From the NCBI RefSeq assembly GCF_045788535.1, contig NZ_CP074074.1:1-64000 (forward strand): a DNA stretch of 64,000 bases. The letters are read 5' to 3'. The translations under genes were made by a program, and so were the position numbers. The DNA comes from Allotamlana fucoidanivorans. GTDB taxonomy: Bacteria > Bacteroidota > Bacteroidia > Flavobacteriales > Flavobacteriaceae. This document shows, in pieces, positions 1 to 9,415 of the stretch (its first letter is position 1; every line of letters begins with the position of its first letter). The notes under the pieces were generated by a model. It did no database searches. It saw only the letters and a list, made by a program, of their open reading frames with translations, and was not told where the DNA came from.

Positions 1-2376
1 ATGGAGCATAGCACATGTTTCCACTGTGGACTGGACGCTTCTTCCTCAAGAATTGTCTATGATAATAAGTCGTTTTGTTGTAACGGTTGTAAAACTGTAT
101 ACGACATTTTCTCTGCGAACAACCTAACTTGTTATTATGATTTACAACAGGCTCCTGGAGCTACTCCAAAAGAAGTTGAAGGCAAATACAATTTTTTAGA
201 AAATGAGAAAATTGTGGAACGTTTGTTAGAGTTTAATGATGAAAACATTCAAATTATAACGCTTTATATACCCCACATTCACTGTAGTTCGTGTATATGG
301 ATTTTAGAAAACTTAAATAAATTACAAGCTTCGGTTGGTTCTTCTATTGTGAATTTTGGAAAGAAAACCGTTCGAATTTCATATAACCCAAATAAGCTCT
401 CCTTAAAAGAATTAGTTAAATTATTAAGTAGTATTGGCTATGAGCCTTTTATAAGTTTAGATGACTACAGTGTAGGCAAAAAAAATATAGACCGCTCCTT
501 GATTTACAAACTCGGTGTGTCTGGGTTTGCCTTCGGAAATATCATGTTTTTGTCATTCCCCGAATATTTTCAGGTGAGTGGTTTTTGGATTGAAAAATAC
601 GCCCCTCTTTTCAGGTGGCTTATGTTTAGTTTTTCCCTTCCCGTTATTTTTTACTGTGCTCAAGATTATTTTATTTCAGCCTATAAAGGTCTAAAATCTA
701 AAATATTAAATATAGATGTTCCCATAGCTCTTGGAGCTTCTGTACTATTCTTAAGAAGTACATTTGAAATTATTTTCAATATAGGAACAGGCTTTTTTGA
801 TAGTCTTTCAGGATTAATTTTCTTTCTACTTCTTGGCAAATTCTTTCAACAGAAAACCTATAACTTTTTATCCTTTGAACGGGATTACAAATCCTATTTT
901 CCAATTGGAATTACCAAAATTTCTTCGGAAGGACAAGAAACATCCATTCAAGTATATGATATTAAAAAAGGTGACCGATTACTTATTAGAAACGAAGAAC
1001 TCATTCCCGTTGATTGCATTTTAATAAAAGGTAAAGCCAGAATTGATTATAGTTTTGTTACAGGAGAATCTGACCCCGTTTCAAAACAATCTGGCGACAA
1101 ATTATTTGCAGGAGGAAAACAACTTGAAGGCAGTATTGAAGTAGATGTTTTAAAAACAGTTGAGCAAAGTTATTTAACCCAACTATGGAGTAACGATGTA
1201 TTTAACACCAATAAAGAAGATAGATTTACCTCCATAACAAATGCCATAAGCAAACAATTTACAATTATCATTTTAAGCATTGCTTTTATAGCCACGGCCT
1301 ACTGGATGTATGTAGATTCGTCAAAAGCACTTAATGTTTTTACAGCCGTGCTTATTATTGCCTGTCCCTGCGCTATTGCCTTGGCTGCACCATTTACCTT
1401 TGGAAATTTACTTCGGATATTTGGTAAATTAAAATTCTATGCCAAAAATGCCTCTGTAATAGAACAGCTGGCCACTATCAACACCATTATTTTTGATAAG
1501 ACAGGTACTATAACAGCAAATAAAGAAACAACCATTGAATATAACGGCATACACCTATCTAATGAAGAAGAAAGGTTATTAAAGAGCACCCTAAGAAATT
1601 CAAACCACCCGTTGAGCCGGTCTTTATATGCCCTTTTAAAAGAAAATGACATTATCGCTTTAGAAGACTATCAAGAACATATAGGAAGTGGCATTGAAGC
1701 AAAACACAAGCAACATACTATTAAAGTTGGCTCTGCTCCTTTTGTTGGATTGCAGGCAGAAAATGTGAGCTTAAATACAGCCGTGCACATTAGTTCTAAT
1801 AATACATATAAGGGAAAATTTACCTTTTATAACAGCTACCGAAAAGGGCTTTCAAAACTGTTCAACCAACTGAAAAAAAATTACGACCTAGTTATTTTAT
1901 CGGGTGATAATGCTGGAGAAAAAGAAAATCTAACCAAATTACTTCCTGCCAAAACCAAATTATTTTTCAATCAAAAACCTGAAGATAAACTAGAATACAT
2001 CAAACATCATCAGAGTTCAGGAGCAAAAGTTTTAATGATTGGTGATGGTCTTAATGACGCCGGTGCTTTAGCGCAAAGTGATGTTGGCATAGCCATTTCT
2101 GAAAACGTTAATGTTTTTTCACCGGCGTGCGATGTCATTTTAGACGCCTCAAAATTCAATCAACTTTACGCCTTTATAAAAGCATCAAAGTCTGCTGTAA
2201 AAATCATAAAATGGAGCTTTGTTCTTTCATTCATATATAATAGCATAGGTCTTTATTTTGCAATTACTGGGCAATTAGCACCTGTAATAGCTGCCATATT
2301 AATGCCTTTAAGCTCAATAAGCATTGTTGTGTTTACCACCGTAACCACCAATATTTTGGGCAAAAAACTAAAATAA
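1..2376 (+). CDS. ccoI: Copper-translocating P-type ATPase, CcoI/FixI type
   Basis: An inner-membrane P1B-type ATPase; members of this group move copper for assembly of the cbb3 oxidase. The 791-residue protein has an N-terminal cysteine-rich metal-binding segment (C6, C9, and CCNGC at 26-30), a heavy-metal-associated domain with CSSC at 95-98, membrane helices, the actuator TGES at 354-357, the intramembrane copper motif CPC at 455-457, the phosphorylated aspartate D499 in DKTGT, and GDGLND at 681-686. All catalytic motifs are intact. It is followed by ccoS and the oxidase structural genes on the same strand. The window opens on its ATG, so its promoter is not visible. The oxidase role is inferred from context; general copper export is the alternative. 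Confidence 0.95.
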   Translation: MEHSTCFHCGLDASSSRIVYDNKSFCCNGCKTVYDIFSANNLTCYYDLQQAPGATPKEVEGKYNFLENEKIVERLLEFNDENIQIITLYIPHIHCSSCIWILENLNKLQASVGSSIVNFGKKTVRISYNPNKLSLKELVKLLSSIGYEPFISLDDYSVGKKNIDRSLIYKLGVSGFAFGNIMFLSFPEYFQVSGFWIEKYAPLFRWLMFSFSLPVIFYCAQDYFISAYKGLKSKILNIDVPIALGASVLFLRSTFEIIFNIGTGFFDSLSGLIFFLLLGKFFQQKTYNFLSFERDYKSYFPIGITKISSEGQETSIQVYDIKKGDRLLIRNEELIPVDCILIKGKARIDYSFVTGESDPVSKQSGDKLFAGGKQLEGSIEVDVLKTVEQSYLTQLWSNDVFNTNKEDRFTSITNAISKQFTIIILSIAFIATAYWMYVDSSKALNVFTAVLIIACPCAIALAAPFTFGNLLRIFGKLKFYAKNASVIEQLATINTIIFDKTGTITANKETTIEYNGIHLSNEEERLLKSTLRNSNHPLSRSLYALLKENDIIALEDYQEHIGSGIEAKHKQHTIKVGSAPFVGLQAENVSLNTAVHISSNNTYKGKFTFYNSYRKGLSKLFNQLKKNYDLVILSGDNAGEKENLTKLLPAKTKLFFNQKPEDKLEYIKHHQSSGAKVLMIGDGLNDAGALAQSDVGIAISENVNVFSPACDVILDASKFNQLYAFIKASKSAVKIIKWSFVLSFIYNSIGLYFAITGQLAPVIAAILMPLSSISIVVFTTVTTNILGKKLK

Positions 2377-2388
2377 GCTTGGCAAAAC

Positions 2389-2402
2389 ATGATAAATGTC
2401 AT
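2389..2402 (+). promoter_or_regulatory. FNR/CRP-like operator upstream of ccoS
   Basis: The 14-base near-palindrome ATGAT-AAAT-GTCAT has the half-site and 4-base spacer layout of FNR-type operators (TTGAT-N4-ATCAA). Its centre is 29.5 bp upstream of the first T of the -7 element at 2425, which places it close to -41, the class II activator position. The same ATGAT-N4-GTCAT pattern occurs upstream of hemN (16212) and of the tonB gene (24258). Binding by an FNR-family protein is inferred; no such regulator is encoded in the window. Confidence 0.6.
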
Positions 2403-2424
2403 ATTTTAGAAAACGGTTTGAAAG

Positions 2425-2432
2425 TAATTTTG
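2425..2432 (+). promoter_or_regulatory. Promoter -7 element for ccoS-NO-Q-P
   Basis: TAATTTTG is an exact match to the Bacteroidota -7 consensus TAnnTTTG and lies 20 bases before the ccoS start codon. I see no clear -33 TTG at the usual distance, which fits a promoter that relies on an activator bound at 2389-2402. It would let the oxidase genes be expressed separately from ccoI. Confidence 0.55.
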
Positions 2433-2452
2433 ACCTGTAACTTCAATTAGGT

Positions 2453-2638
2453 ATGAGTGTTATTTATATATTGCTGGCTATTAGCATAGTAGTTGCTATA
2501 GGCTTTTTTGTTGCTTTTGTATTTGCCGTAAGAAGCGGACAATATGATGATAGCTATACCCCTTCCGTTCGTATGTTATTTGATGACGAACTCATAAAAG
2601 AAAAACCAAAAGAATCAATACTAACCAAAAAAGATTAA
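2453..2638 (+). CDS. ccoS: cbb3-type oxidase assembly protein CcoS
   Basis: A 61-residue protein with one N-terminal membrane helix (about residues 3-26), a short charged segment and the FDDE stretch typical of the small CcoS family. CcoS is needed in other bacteria for putting haem b and copper into CcoN. It sits between ccoI and ccoNO, 76 bases after the first and 11 before the second, the usual gene order. The predicted operator and -7 element lie in the 76-base gap, so ccoS may be the first gene of the regulated oxidase unit. Confidence 0.9.
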   Translation: MSVIYILLAISIVVAIGFFVAFVFAVRSGQYDDSYTPSVRMLFDDELIKEKPKESILTKKD

Positions 2639-2649
2639 CAATTACTATT

Positions 2650-4836
2650 ATGGAAATGCAACAATTTCATTACGATAATAAGATCGTTACCAAATTCCTC
2701 TATGCCACAATAATTTTTGGTGTGGTGGGAATGGCTGTGGGTTTATTACTCGCTTTTATGTTTCTATTCCCCAATCTAACAGATGGCATTTCGTGGCTTA
2801 GTTTCGGTAGATTAAGACCGTTGCATACCAACGCTGTTATATTTGCATTTGTTGGAAACGCCATGTTTGCAGGTGTATATTACTCCTTGCAGCGTTTACT
2901 AAAAGCACGTATGGCCAGTGATTTATTAAGTAATATAAACTTTTGGGGCTGGCAACTTATTATTGTAGCCGCAGCTATTTCATTACCTCTAGGGTTTACA
3001 ACATCAAAAGAATATGCTGAGCTAGAATGGCCTATAGATATTGCTATTGCTTTAGTTTGGGTTGTTTTTGGTGTAAACATGATTTGGACTATTTTAAAAC
3101 GTAGACAACGCCATCTTTATGTGGCTATTTGGTTTTACCTTGCCACATTTGTCACTGTTGCAGTACTTCATATTTTTAACAGTTTAGAACTTCCTGTAAG
3201 TGCCATGAAGAGTTACTCTGTTTATGCTGGTGTTCAGGATGCCTTGGTGCAGTGGTGGTATGGCCATAATGCGGTTGCATTCTTTTTAACAACACCCTTC
3301 TTAGGGCTTATGTACTATTTTGTACCTAAAGCAGCTAACAGACCCGTGTATTCTTATCGATTATCTATAGTACACTTTTGGTCCTTAATATTTATTTACA
3401 TCTGGGCAGGGCCACACCACTTGTTATATACAGCATTACCAGAATGGGCTCAAAACTTAGGAGTTGCTTTTTCTGTTATGCTATTGATGCCTTCTTGGGG
3501 TGGTATGATTAATGGCCTTTTAACCTTACGTGGCGCATGGGATAAAGTAAGAACAGATCCTGTTTTAAAATTTATGGTGGTAGCTATTACAGGATATGGT
3601 ATGGCTACATTTGAAGGCCCAACACTTTCATTAAAAAATGTAAATGCTGTGGCGCATTTTACAGATTGGATTATTGCTCACGTTCACGTTGGTGCCTTAG
3701 CGTGGAATGGATTTATGGCTTTTGGTATTATTTATTATTTAATTCCTCGTTTATTCAAAACAAGATTATACTCCTTACCGCTAGCTAATTTACATTTCTG
3801 GCTAGGTACTTTAGGTATTATTATTTATGCCCTTCCTATGTATGTGGCTGGGTTTACACAATATTCCATGTGGCAACAGTTTAACCCTGACGGTACATTG
3901 GTTTATGGTAACTTCTTAGAAACAGTTACTGAGATTATCCCTATGTATTGGATGCGTGCTATAGGTGGCACACTATACATTACAGGATTGCTTATTTTGG
4001 TTTATAATATAGTTGTCACCATTAAACAAGGTAGCAAAGTTGAAGATGAGCTTGCCGAAGCACCGGCACTTGAAAAAGTAACTAACAAACGTACCGTAAA
4101 TGAAGGCTGGCATACTTGGTTAGAAAGAAGACCAATTCAATTAACAATATTGGCTACCATAGCTATTTTAATTGGAGGTGTCATTCAAATTGTACCTACT
4201 ATTATGGTGAAATCAAACATACCGACCATAGCAAGTGTAAAACCATACACTCCTCTTGAATTAGAAGGTCGTGATATTTATATTAGAGAAGGTTGTGTAG
4301 GCTGCCACTCTCAAATGATTCGTCCATTTAGACATGAAGTAGAGCGTTATGGTGAATATTCAAAAGCAGGAGAGTACGTGTACGATCATCCATTTTTATG
4401 GGGTAGTAAACGTACAGGACCAGATTTACATCGCCTAGGGCAAAAGTATTCTGATAATTGGCATTTTAATCATATGTATGACCCACAAAGCACCTCATCT
4501 GGTTCCATTATGCCACGTTACCCATGGTTAATCACAGGGAAAAGCAGTAAGTTAGATAAATCTCAAACCGAAGCCAAAATGAAAACCATGGTATCATTAG
4601 GTGTGCCATATTCAGATGAAGATATTTCTAATGCGCAACAAAGTATGGATGAGCAAGGAGCTCAGATTGAAAAGAATTTATATTCTGATCCCGATTTTGT
4701 TTCAGCCTATGAAGCTGATAAAAAATCGGCTGCTGAAAACGGTGAAGATTTCATCGAAATGAAAAACAGAGAAATTGTAGCCTTAATTGCTTATCTACAA
4801 CGATTAGGAACTGATATTAAAGTTGATGTTCAGTAA
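2650..4836 (+). CDS. ccoNO: Fused cbb3 cytochrome oxidase subunits I and II (CcoN-CcoO)
   Basis: The catalytic core of the high-affinity terminal oxidase, fused into one 728-residue chain. Residues about 1-470 are the CcoN haem-copper oxidase domain with many membrane helices; visible metal-ligand regions include the YGHNAV motif (H206), the GPHH pair (H256/H257) and the HVHVGALAWNG helix. After a linker and a further helix (about 495-515), residues about 530-728 are the CcoO cytochrome c domain, with the haem motif C549-VG-C552-H553 and a likely axial methionine in SIMPRYPW. Separate ccoN and ccoO genes are usual in Proteobacteria; the fusion is common in Bacteroidota. It reduces O2 to water and pumps protons at low oxygen tension. 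Confidence 0.96.
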   Translation: MEMQQFHYDNKIVTKFLYATIIFGVVGMAVGLLLAFMFLFPNLTDGISWLSFGRLRPLHTNAVIFAFVGNAMFAGVYYSLQRLLKARMASDLLSNINFWGWQLIIVAAAISLPLGFTTSKEYAELEWPIDIAIALVWVVFGVNMIWTILKRRQRHLYVAIWFYLATFVTVAVLHIFNSLELPVSAMKSYSVYAGVQDALVQWWYGHNAVAFFLTTPFLGLMYYFVPKAANRPVYSYRLSIVHFWSLIFIYIWAGPHHLLYTALPEWAQNLGVAFSVMLLMPSWGGMINGLLTLRGAWDKVRTDPVLKFMVVAITGYGMATFEGPTLSLKNVNAVAHFTDWIIAHVHVGALAWNGFMAFGIIYYLIPRLFKTRLYSLPLANLHFWLGTLGIIIYALPMYVAGFTQYSMWQQFNPDGTLVYGNFLETVTEIIPMYWMRAIGGTLYITGLLILVYNIVVTIKQGSKVEDELAEAPALEKVTNKRTVNEGWHTWLERRPIQLTILATIAILIGGVIQIVPTIMVKSNIPTIASVKPYTPLELEGRDIYIREGCVGCHSQMIRPFRHEVERYGEYSKAGEYVYDHPFLWGSKRTGPDLHRLGQKYSDNWHFNHMYDPQSTSSGSIMPRYPWLITGKSSKLDKSQTEAKMKTMVSLGVPYSDEDISNAQQSMDEQGAQIEKNLYSDPDFVSAYEADKKSAAENGEDFIEMKNREIVALIAYLQRLGTDIKVDVQ

Positions 4837-4853
4837 TCACCAAAACGAATAAC

Positions 4854-5042
4854 ATGCTAAAATACATCAAAAATCACATGGAAACCATAGCAGGTATAGA
4901 GGTATACCCTATTATTTCCTTGCTCATCTTTTTTATATTTTTTGTAGCCTTGTTTTGGTGGGTCATTACCGCAAAAAAAGACTATATAAAAACTGTTAGT
5001 AACCTTCCATTAGACAACCACCAAAACGACGATATATTATGA
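4854..5042 (+). CDS. ccoQ: CcoQ-like small cbb3 oxidase subunit
   Basis: A 62-residue protein with one membrane helix (about residues 17-42) and a polar C-terminus. Size, topology and position between ccoNO and ccoP match CcoQ, a small subunit that stabilises the oxidase complex. Primary sequence is poorly conserved in this family, so the call depends mainly on context. Its stop codon overlaps the ccoP start by four bases (ATGA), which indicates coupled translation. Confidence 0.8.
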   Translation: MLKYIKNHMETIAGIEVYPIISLLIFFIFFVALFWWVITAKKDYIKTVSNLPLDNHQNDDIL

Positions 5043-5941
5043 GAAATTTAGTTCCATCTTGGATTCGTGTTCCAATCATATTTTTTATCATCTTCGGAGC
5101 CGTTGAATTCTTTATAGACTCAGGAGATAAACCCGCATTTGTTGAATACCCAGCAGTTCTACTTTTCTTATTATTAGTTCTGTTAATTCTTATTGCCATA
5201 GAGGCCATAATTGGGGCTTTAGAAAATGTGATGCTTCATAAACTTGATGAAGAAGCCAAAGCCCGATTTTTAGCAGAAAAAGAAAGTGCCGTACAGTTTG
5301 CCTGGCTAAAAGAAACCTATAAAAAACTTCTAGGACAAAAACCATTAGAAGAAGAAGGCGAAATTATTTTAGACCATAATTATGATGGTATTAAGGAGCT
5401 AGACAACAATTTACCGCCATGGTGGTTATATGGTTTCTATATTTCAGTTGTATTTGCGGCTTTTTATTTGTTAAGATTCCATGTATTTAATGGCCCATCG
5501 CAAATAGATGAATTAGAGACCGAATTAGCTGAAGCGCGTATTGCCATTGAAGAATACAAAAAAACAGCAAAAGATTTAGTAGATGTAAATACCGTTACAC
5601 AATTAACCGATGCTAATGATTTGGCCGCAGGTAAAAAAACATTTGAAACCAATTGTGTGGCTTGTCACATGATTGACGGTGGCGGTGGTATTGGCCCCAA
5701 TTTAACAGATAAGCATTGGATTTTAGGAGGTGATATTAAAAGCATCTTTAAAACCATATCAGAAGGTGGACGTTCAGGAAAAGGTATGATTGCCTGGAAA
5801 ACACAGTTAAAACCTGCAGAGATTGCTCAAGTAGCATCATATATATTAACGTTTCAAGGGACCACGCCCGCAAACCCTAAAGCTCCCGAAGGTGATATTA
5901 TTGTGGAACCCGAAGCAGCAATAGAAAACGCAACTGAATAA
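5039..5941 (+). CDS. ccoP: cbb3 oxidase subunit III (CcoP), single-haem form
   Basis: The membrane-anchored cytochrome c subunit that passes electrons to the oxidase core. The 300-residue protein has two N-terminal helices (about 9-25 and 37-60), a cytoplasmic segment, a third helix preceded by NNLPPWW (about residues 122-145), a coiled-coil-like acidic linker and a C-terminal cytochrome c domain with C206-VA-C209-H210. Only one CXXCH is present, whereas the well-studied proteobacterial CcoP has two. The MIAWKTQL stretch probably supplies the axial methionine. The start overlaps the ccoQ stop. Confidence 0.93.
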   Translation: MRNLVPSWIRVPIIFFIIFGAVEFFIDSGDKPAFVEYPAVLLFLLLVLLILIAIEAIIGALENVMLHKLDEEAKARFLAEKESAVQFAWLKETYKKLLGQKPLEEEGEIILDHNYDGIKELDNNLPPWWLYGFYISVVFAAFYLLRFHVFNGPSQIDELETELAEARIAIEEYKKTAKDLVDVNTVTQLTDANDLAAGKKTFETNCVACHMIDGGGGIGPNLTDKHWILGGDIKSIFKTISEGGRSGKGMIAWKTQLKPAEIAQVASYILTFQGTTPANPKAPEGDIIVEPEAAIENATE

Positions 5942-5975
5942 CATAACAGTTGTATATAACTAAATAAGCAGGATT

Positions 5976-6007
5976 GGCTTCAAGAAATCTAACCGCTTCT
6001 TGAAGCC
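5976..6007 (+). terminator. Strong hairpin between ccoP and ccoG
   Basis: An uninterrupted 11-bp stem (5976-5986 with 5997-6007) closes a 10-base loop, 35 bases after the ccoP stop and 15 bases before the ccoG start. It is followed by an A-rich rather than T-rich stretch, so it is a poor classical terminator. It may instead protect the 3' end of the ccoNOQP message or lower expression of the downstream assembly genes. Confidence 0.5.
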
Positions 6008-6022
6008 TTAAATAAAAATAAA

Positions 6023-7447
6023 TTGGAGACCCCAGAACACGAAATATTCAGAGATTCCATTGGTACAATTACTGAAGATGGGAAAAGAGCATGGGTTTTT
6101 CCTAAAAAACCTAGCGGTAAATACTACCAATACCGCAAATTGGTTAGTTATATCCTACTGGCCATACTCCTACTGTCTCCGTTTATAAAAATTAACGGGA
6201 ACCAATTTTTAATGTTCAACGTTTTAGAGCGTCGCTTTAATATTTTTGGTTTTCCTTTTTGGCCGCAAGATTTTCATCTCTTTGTGATTTCTATGCTCAT
6301 AGGCGTTATTTTTATCACTTTATTTACGGTGGCCTTTGGTAGAATTTTTTGTGGGTGGATTTGCCCCCAAACCATTTTCATGGAAATGGTATTCAGAAGA
6401 ATTGAATATTGGATTGAAGGCGACCGAAATAAACAGCGTAAATTAGCTCGACAAAAATGGGATGCTGAAAAAATAAAAAAGAAAGGACTCAAGTTCTTAA
6501 TATTCGCTATCATTTCTTTTATTATAGCCAATGTCTTTTTAGCCTATTTAATAAGTAGTGATAAACTAATTCAATATATCACAGATGGCCCCACTGAGCA
6601 TTTTAGCACTCTTATTTCGCTCACCATATTCACAGCCGTTTTTTATTTTGTTTTTGCTTGGTTTAGAGAACAAGTTTGTGTGATTGCCTGTCCGTATGGT
6701 CGGTTGCAAGGTGTATTGTTAGATACTAAATCCATTGTTGTTGCTTATGATCATAAACGCGGAGAAGGCAAAAATGGACGAAAAAAATTCAGAAAAAATG
6801 AAGATCGCACTGCTTTAGGTTTTGGTGATTGTATTGATTGTTTACAATGTGTTCATGTTTGCCCCACAGGTATAGATATCAGAAACGGAACCCAACTGGA
6901 ATGTGTAAATTGTACTGCTTGCATTGACGAATGTGATCATATTATGGAAAGCATCAACCTTCCTAAAGGATTAATTCGTTACGCCAGTGAAGAAAACATT
7001 AAGAATAAAACCCCCTTTAAACTCACGCCCAGAATGAAAGGCTACATTGCCGTTTTAGCCATCATGACTGGTTTGTTAATTGGTATGCTATTTTTAAGAA
7101 ATGATGTTGAAGCTAATGTTTTAAGATTACCAGGGCAGCTTTATGAACATAAAGACAATAATATAATTAGTAATGTTTTCACTTATAAACTAGTCAATAA
7201 AACCTCTAGGGATATTGAAAATGTGTCTTTAAAATTGATGTCACACCAAGGTGAGCTAAAACTTGTGGCTACAAGTGATAATTTTGTAGTGCCTAAACAA
7301 GGTATAGCTGAGGGGACGTTATTTGTGGAGATTAATAATGCCGCATTGTCTGGTGATAGGAATAAAATTAAAATTGGCGTTTACGAAGATGATAAACTCA
7401 TTGAAACAACCACGGCAAACTTTTTAGGCCCAAGAAGTTTCAAATAA
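6023..7447 (+). CDS. ccoG: cbb3 oxidase accessory protein CcoG (ferredoxin-type, membrane)
   Basis: A 474-residue membrane protein with about five helices and two cytoplasmic 4Fe-4S cluster motifs, the first starting at C270 (CIDCLQCVHVCPTG) and the second CVNCTACIDEC. CcoG is reported to reduce copper during cbb3 assembly. The start codon is TTG; the next residues (ETPEHEIFRDSIGT) look like the usual N-terminus of the family, so the start is probably right although non-ATG. A C-terminal periplasmic immunoglobulin-like domain (about residues 370-474) follows the last helix. It is followed by the ccoH gene after 16 bases. Confidence 0.93.
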   Translation: METPEHEIFRDSIGTITEDGKRAWVFPKKPSGKYYQYRKLVSYILLAILLLSPFIKINGNQFLMFNVLERRFNIFGFPFWPQDFHLFVISMLIGVIFITLFTVAFGRIFCGWICPQTIFMEMVFRRIEYWIEGDRNKQRKLARQKWDAEKIKKKGLKFLIFAIISFIIANVFLAYLISSDKLIQYITDGPTEHFSTLISLTIFTAVFYFVFAWFREQVCVIACPYGRLQGVLLDTKSIVVAYDHKRGEGKNGRKKFRKNEDRTALGFGDCIDCLQCVHVCPTGIDIRNGTQLECVNCTACIDECDHIMESINLPKGLIRYASEENIKNKTPFKLTPRMKGYIAVLAIMTGLLIGMLFLRNDVEANVLRLPGQLYEHKDNNIISNVFTYKLVNKTSRDIENVSLKLMSHQGELKLVATSDNFVVPKQGIAEGTLFVEINNAALSGDRNKIKIGVYEDDKLIETTTANFLGPRSFK

Positions 7448-7463
7448 CTAAAAAAGTAGAATA

Positions 7464-7910
7464 ATGAAGATTAGTTGGGGAACAGGAATAGTATTGGCAT
7501 TCGTCGGATTTATTTCCTTTATCATGTACTTTATTGTAACCATGAATGTGAATAAGGATTTTGAACATGAACTGGTTACTGATGATTATTATGCTGAAGA
7601 ATTGGCATATCAAAATGACATTAACAAGCTTAATAATGCGAAAGGTTTAGCTGAAAACATAAGTTACAGTAAAACCAATGAAGGCTTAATGATTACGTTT
7701 CCCAAGACATTTGATTATAAAAATATTTCAGGAAAAGTGTTCCTATATAGACCATCTAACAAACAACTAGACTTTGAAACTGCTATTTCATTGTCTAATC
7801 CTTATTTGCTCATACCTGACAATCGTTTGGTAGATGGTCGTTGGAACATTAAAATAGATTGGCAATATAAGGGAAATTCTTATTTATTTAAACAGGCAAT
7901 AACATATTAA
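7464..7910 (+). CDS. ccoH: FixH/CcoH family protein
   Basis: A 148-residue protein with one N-terminal helix (about residues 7-28), a charged segment containing DDYYAEELAYQ, and a periplasmic beta-rich domain. The YYAEELAYQ stretch is typical of the FixH family. CcoH associates with the cbb3 complex during maturation. It lies 16 bases after ccoG and one base before the next gene, so it is part of the oxidase operon. Confidence 0.85.
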   Translation: MKISWGTGIVLAFVGFISFIMYFIVTMNVNKDFEHELVTDDYYAEELAYQNDINKLNNAKGLAENISYSKTNEGLMITFPKTFDYKNISGKVFLYRPSNKQLDFETAISLSNPYLLIPDNRLVDGRWNIKIDWQYKGNSYLFKQAITY

Positions 7911-7911
7911 T

Positions 7912-8613
7912 ATGTTGGTCTCTGCCTTCATATTAGGTTTACTAGGTAGTTTTCACTGTGTAGGCATGTGTGGCCCTATTGCTTTTATGTTGCCGGTAGA
8001 TAGACATAACCATTTAAAAAAAATAATTCAGATTTCCATTTACCACTTCGGCAGACTGATGTCTTACACCATCATTGGTCTTATTTTTGGATTAATAGGT
8101 AAAAGTCTTTTTATTTTTGGATTTCAACAGCAATTATCTATTAGCATTGGGGTGCTCATGATTTTAGCCGTGGTTATTCCGCAAAAGACATTAAACACAT
8201 TTAATATTTCTAAGCCTATATATTTAGCAATAGGAAAAATTAAATCTTCTTTAGGTAAAGCACTTAAGAAAAAAACGGCTGATACTTTTTTGACCATAGG
8301 TTTTTTAAATGGTTTTTTACCTTGCGGATTAGTTTATATGGCTGTTTTTGCGTCTTTAGCCAGTGGAGGGGCTCTAAAAGGAAGTCTGTATATGATACTT
8401 TTTGGACTAGGCACTATCCCTTTAATGACCACAGCCATATATTTTAGTCAGCTTTTAAAACATTCCGTAAGACAACGCATCCAAAAAGCTATTCCTTATG
8501 TTGTGATTTTCATTGGCTTATTATTTATTATTCGTGGTCTTGGATTAGGTATTCCATACTTGTCTCCTGCTCCGATTACAGACAATATCTCCAGCTCTAT
8601 GGAGTGTCACTAA
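7912..8613 (+). CDS. TauE/SafE-like membrane protein of the cco locus
   Basis: A 233-residue, six-helix membrane protein of the COG2836-type sulfite exporter-like family. It opens with the family motif GLLGSFHCVGMCGP (C16 and C20 could bind metal) and has the paired NGFLPCGLVYMA motif in the second half. This branch is regularly found next to cco genes, and a role in copper supply is suspected. The start is one base after the ccoH stop. Substrate cannot be told from the sequence. Confidence 0.8.
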   Translation: MLVSAFILGLLGSFHCVGMCGPIAFMLPVDRHNHLKKIIQISIYHFGRLMSYTIIGLIFGLIGKSLFIFGFQQQLSISIGVLMILAVVIPQKTLNTFNISKPIYLAIGKIKSSLGKALKKKTADTFLTIGFLNGFLPCGLVYMAVFASLASGGALKGSLYMILFGLGTIPLMTTAIYFSQLLKHSVRQRIQKAIPYVVIFIGLLFIIRGLGLGIPYLSPAPITDNISSSMECH

Positions 8614-8738
8614 CAACCTGCTTTAAGAACACTTACCACATTCCAAATCTTTTCTTTGTTAATATTAACATAAATTTAATATATGAAAACCCAGAATTAA
8701 TAGCAATACTATTATTTTTGAAATTAAAATTATTAAAT

Positions 8739-9413
8739 ATGAAAAGTTTACTCTCTAACTTAAAAATAGCCGTACCAGAGAAAATCTTTGTGAAAGACCC
8801 TGAATCGTCTAAACTAGGTAAACGTATTATAGAGTATAGTATTTCTCTTATAGATGAATTAGGGTTTGAAAGCTTTACTTTTAAAAAACTTGGACAAGCA
8901 ATTGACTCCAATGAAAGTTCAATTTATAGGTATTTTGAGAGTAAACACAAACTTCTTTTGTATCTTTCTTCATGGTATTGGGCCTGGATAGAATACCAAT
9001 TAGTATTTGAAACCCACAACATTACCAACCCCAAAGAAAAATTATTAAAAGCTATTGATGTTGTATGCAGAACAACACAAGAAGACTCTAAATATTCTCA
9101 TATTAATGAAGTTATTTTAAATAGAATTATTATCAATGAAAATTCAAAATCCTTTTTAACTAAAGAAGTTGATCAGGAAAATAAAGATGGTTATTTTGTA
9201 ATTTATAAACGCGTAGTGAATAGATTGACCGACATGATTTCTGAAGCTAACGTAACATATAACTATCCGTCCTCATTAGCCACCACTATTATTGAAGGTG
9301 GATTACATCAACATTTTTTAAAGGATCACTTTTCATCAATAACCAACTGTAAAGAAGATACGTTGACTGTTAGCTTTTTTATTCATTTAGCCTTAAACAC
9401 TTTAAACATTTAA
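8739..9413 (+). CDS. TetR/AcrR family transcriptional regulator
   Basis: A 224-residue regulator with an N-terminal helix-turn-helix (about residues 25-70; GFESFTFKKLGQAIDSNESSIYRYF is split across the turn) and an alpha-helical ligand domain. I chose the ATG at 8739; the in-frame extension back to 8604 would add 45 low-complexity residues and overlap the previous gene. TATTTTTG at 8713-8720 matches the -7 consensus and fits this start. The gene is two bases before the ABC exporter and probably controls it. The ligand is unknown. Confidence 0.88.
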   Translation: MKSLLSNLKIAVPEKIFVKDPESSKLGKRIIEYSISLIDELGFESFTFKKLGQAIDSNESSIYRYFESKHKLLLYLSSWYWAWIEYQLVFETHNITNPKEKLLKAIDVVCRTTQEDSKYSHINEVILNRIIINENSKSFLTKEVDQENKDGYFVIYKRVVNRLTDMISEANVTYNYPSSLATTIIEGGLHQHFLKDHFSSITNCKEDTLTVSFFIHLALNTLNI

Positions 9414-9415
9414 TT

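Noticed and set aside
8604..8738. 45-codon N-terminal extension of the TetR regulator
   Set aside because: It overlaps the previous gene, is rich in Asn, Ile and Leu, and precedes the normal HTH start. A -7 element and an ATG at 8739 explain the gene better.
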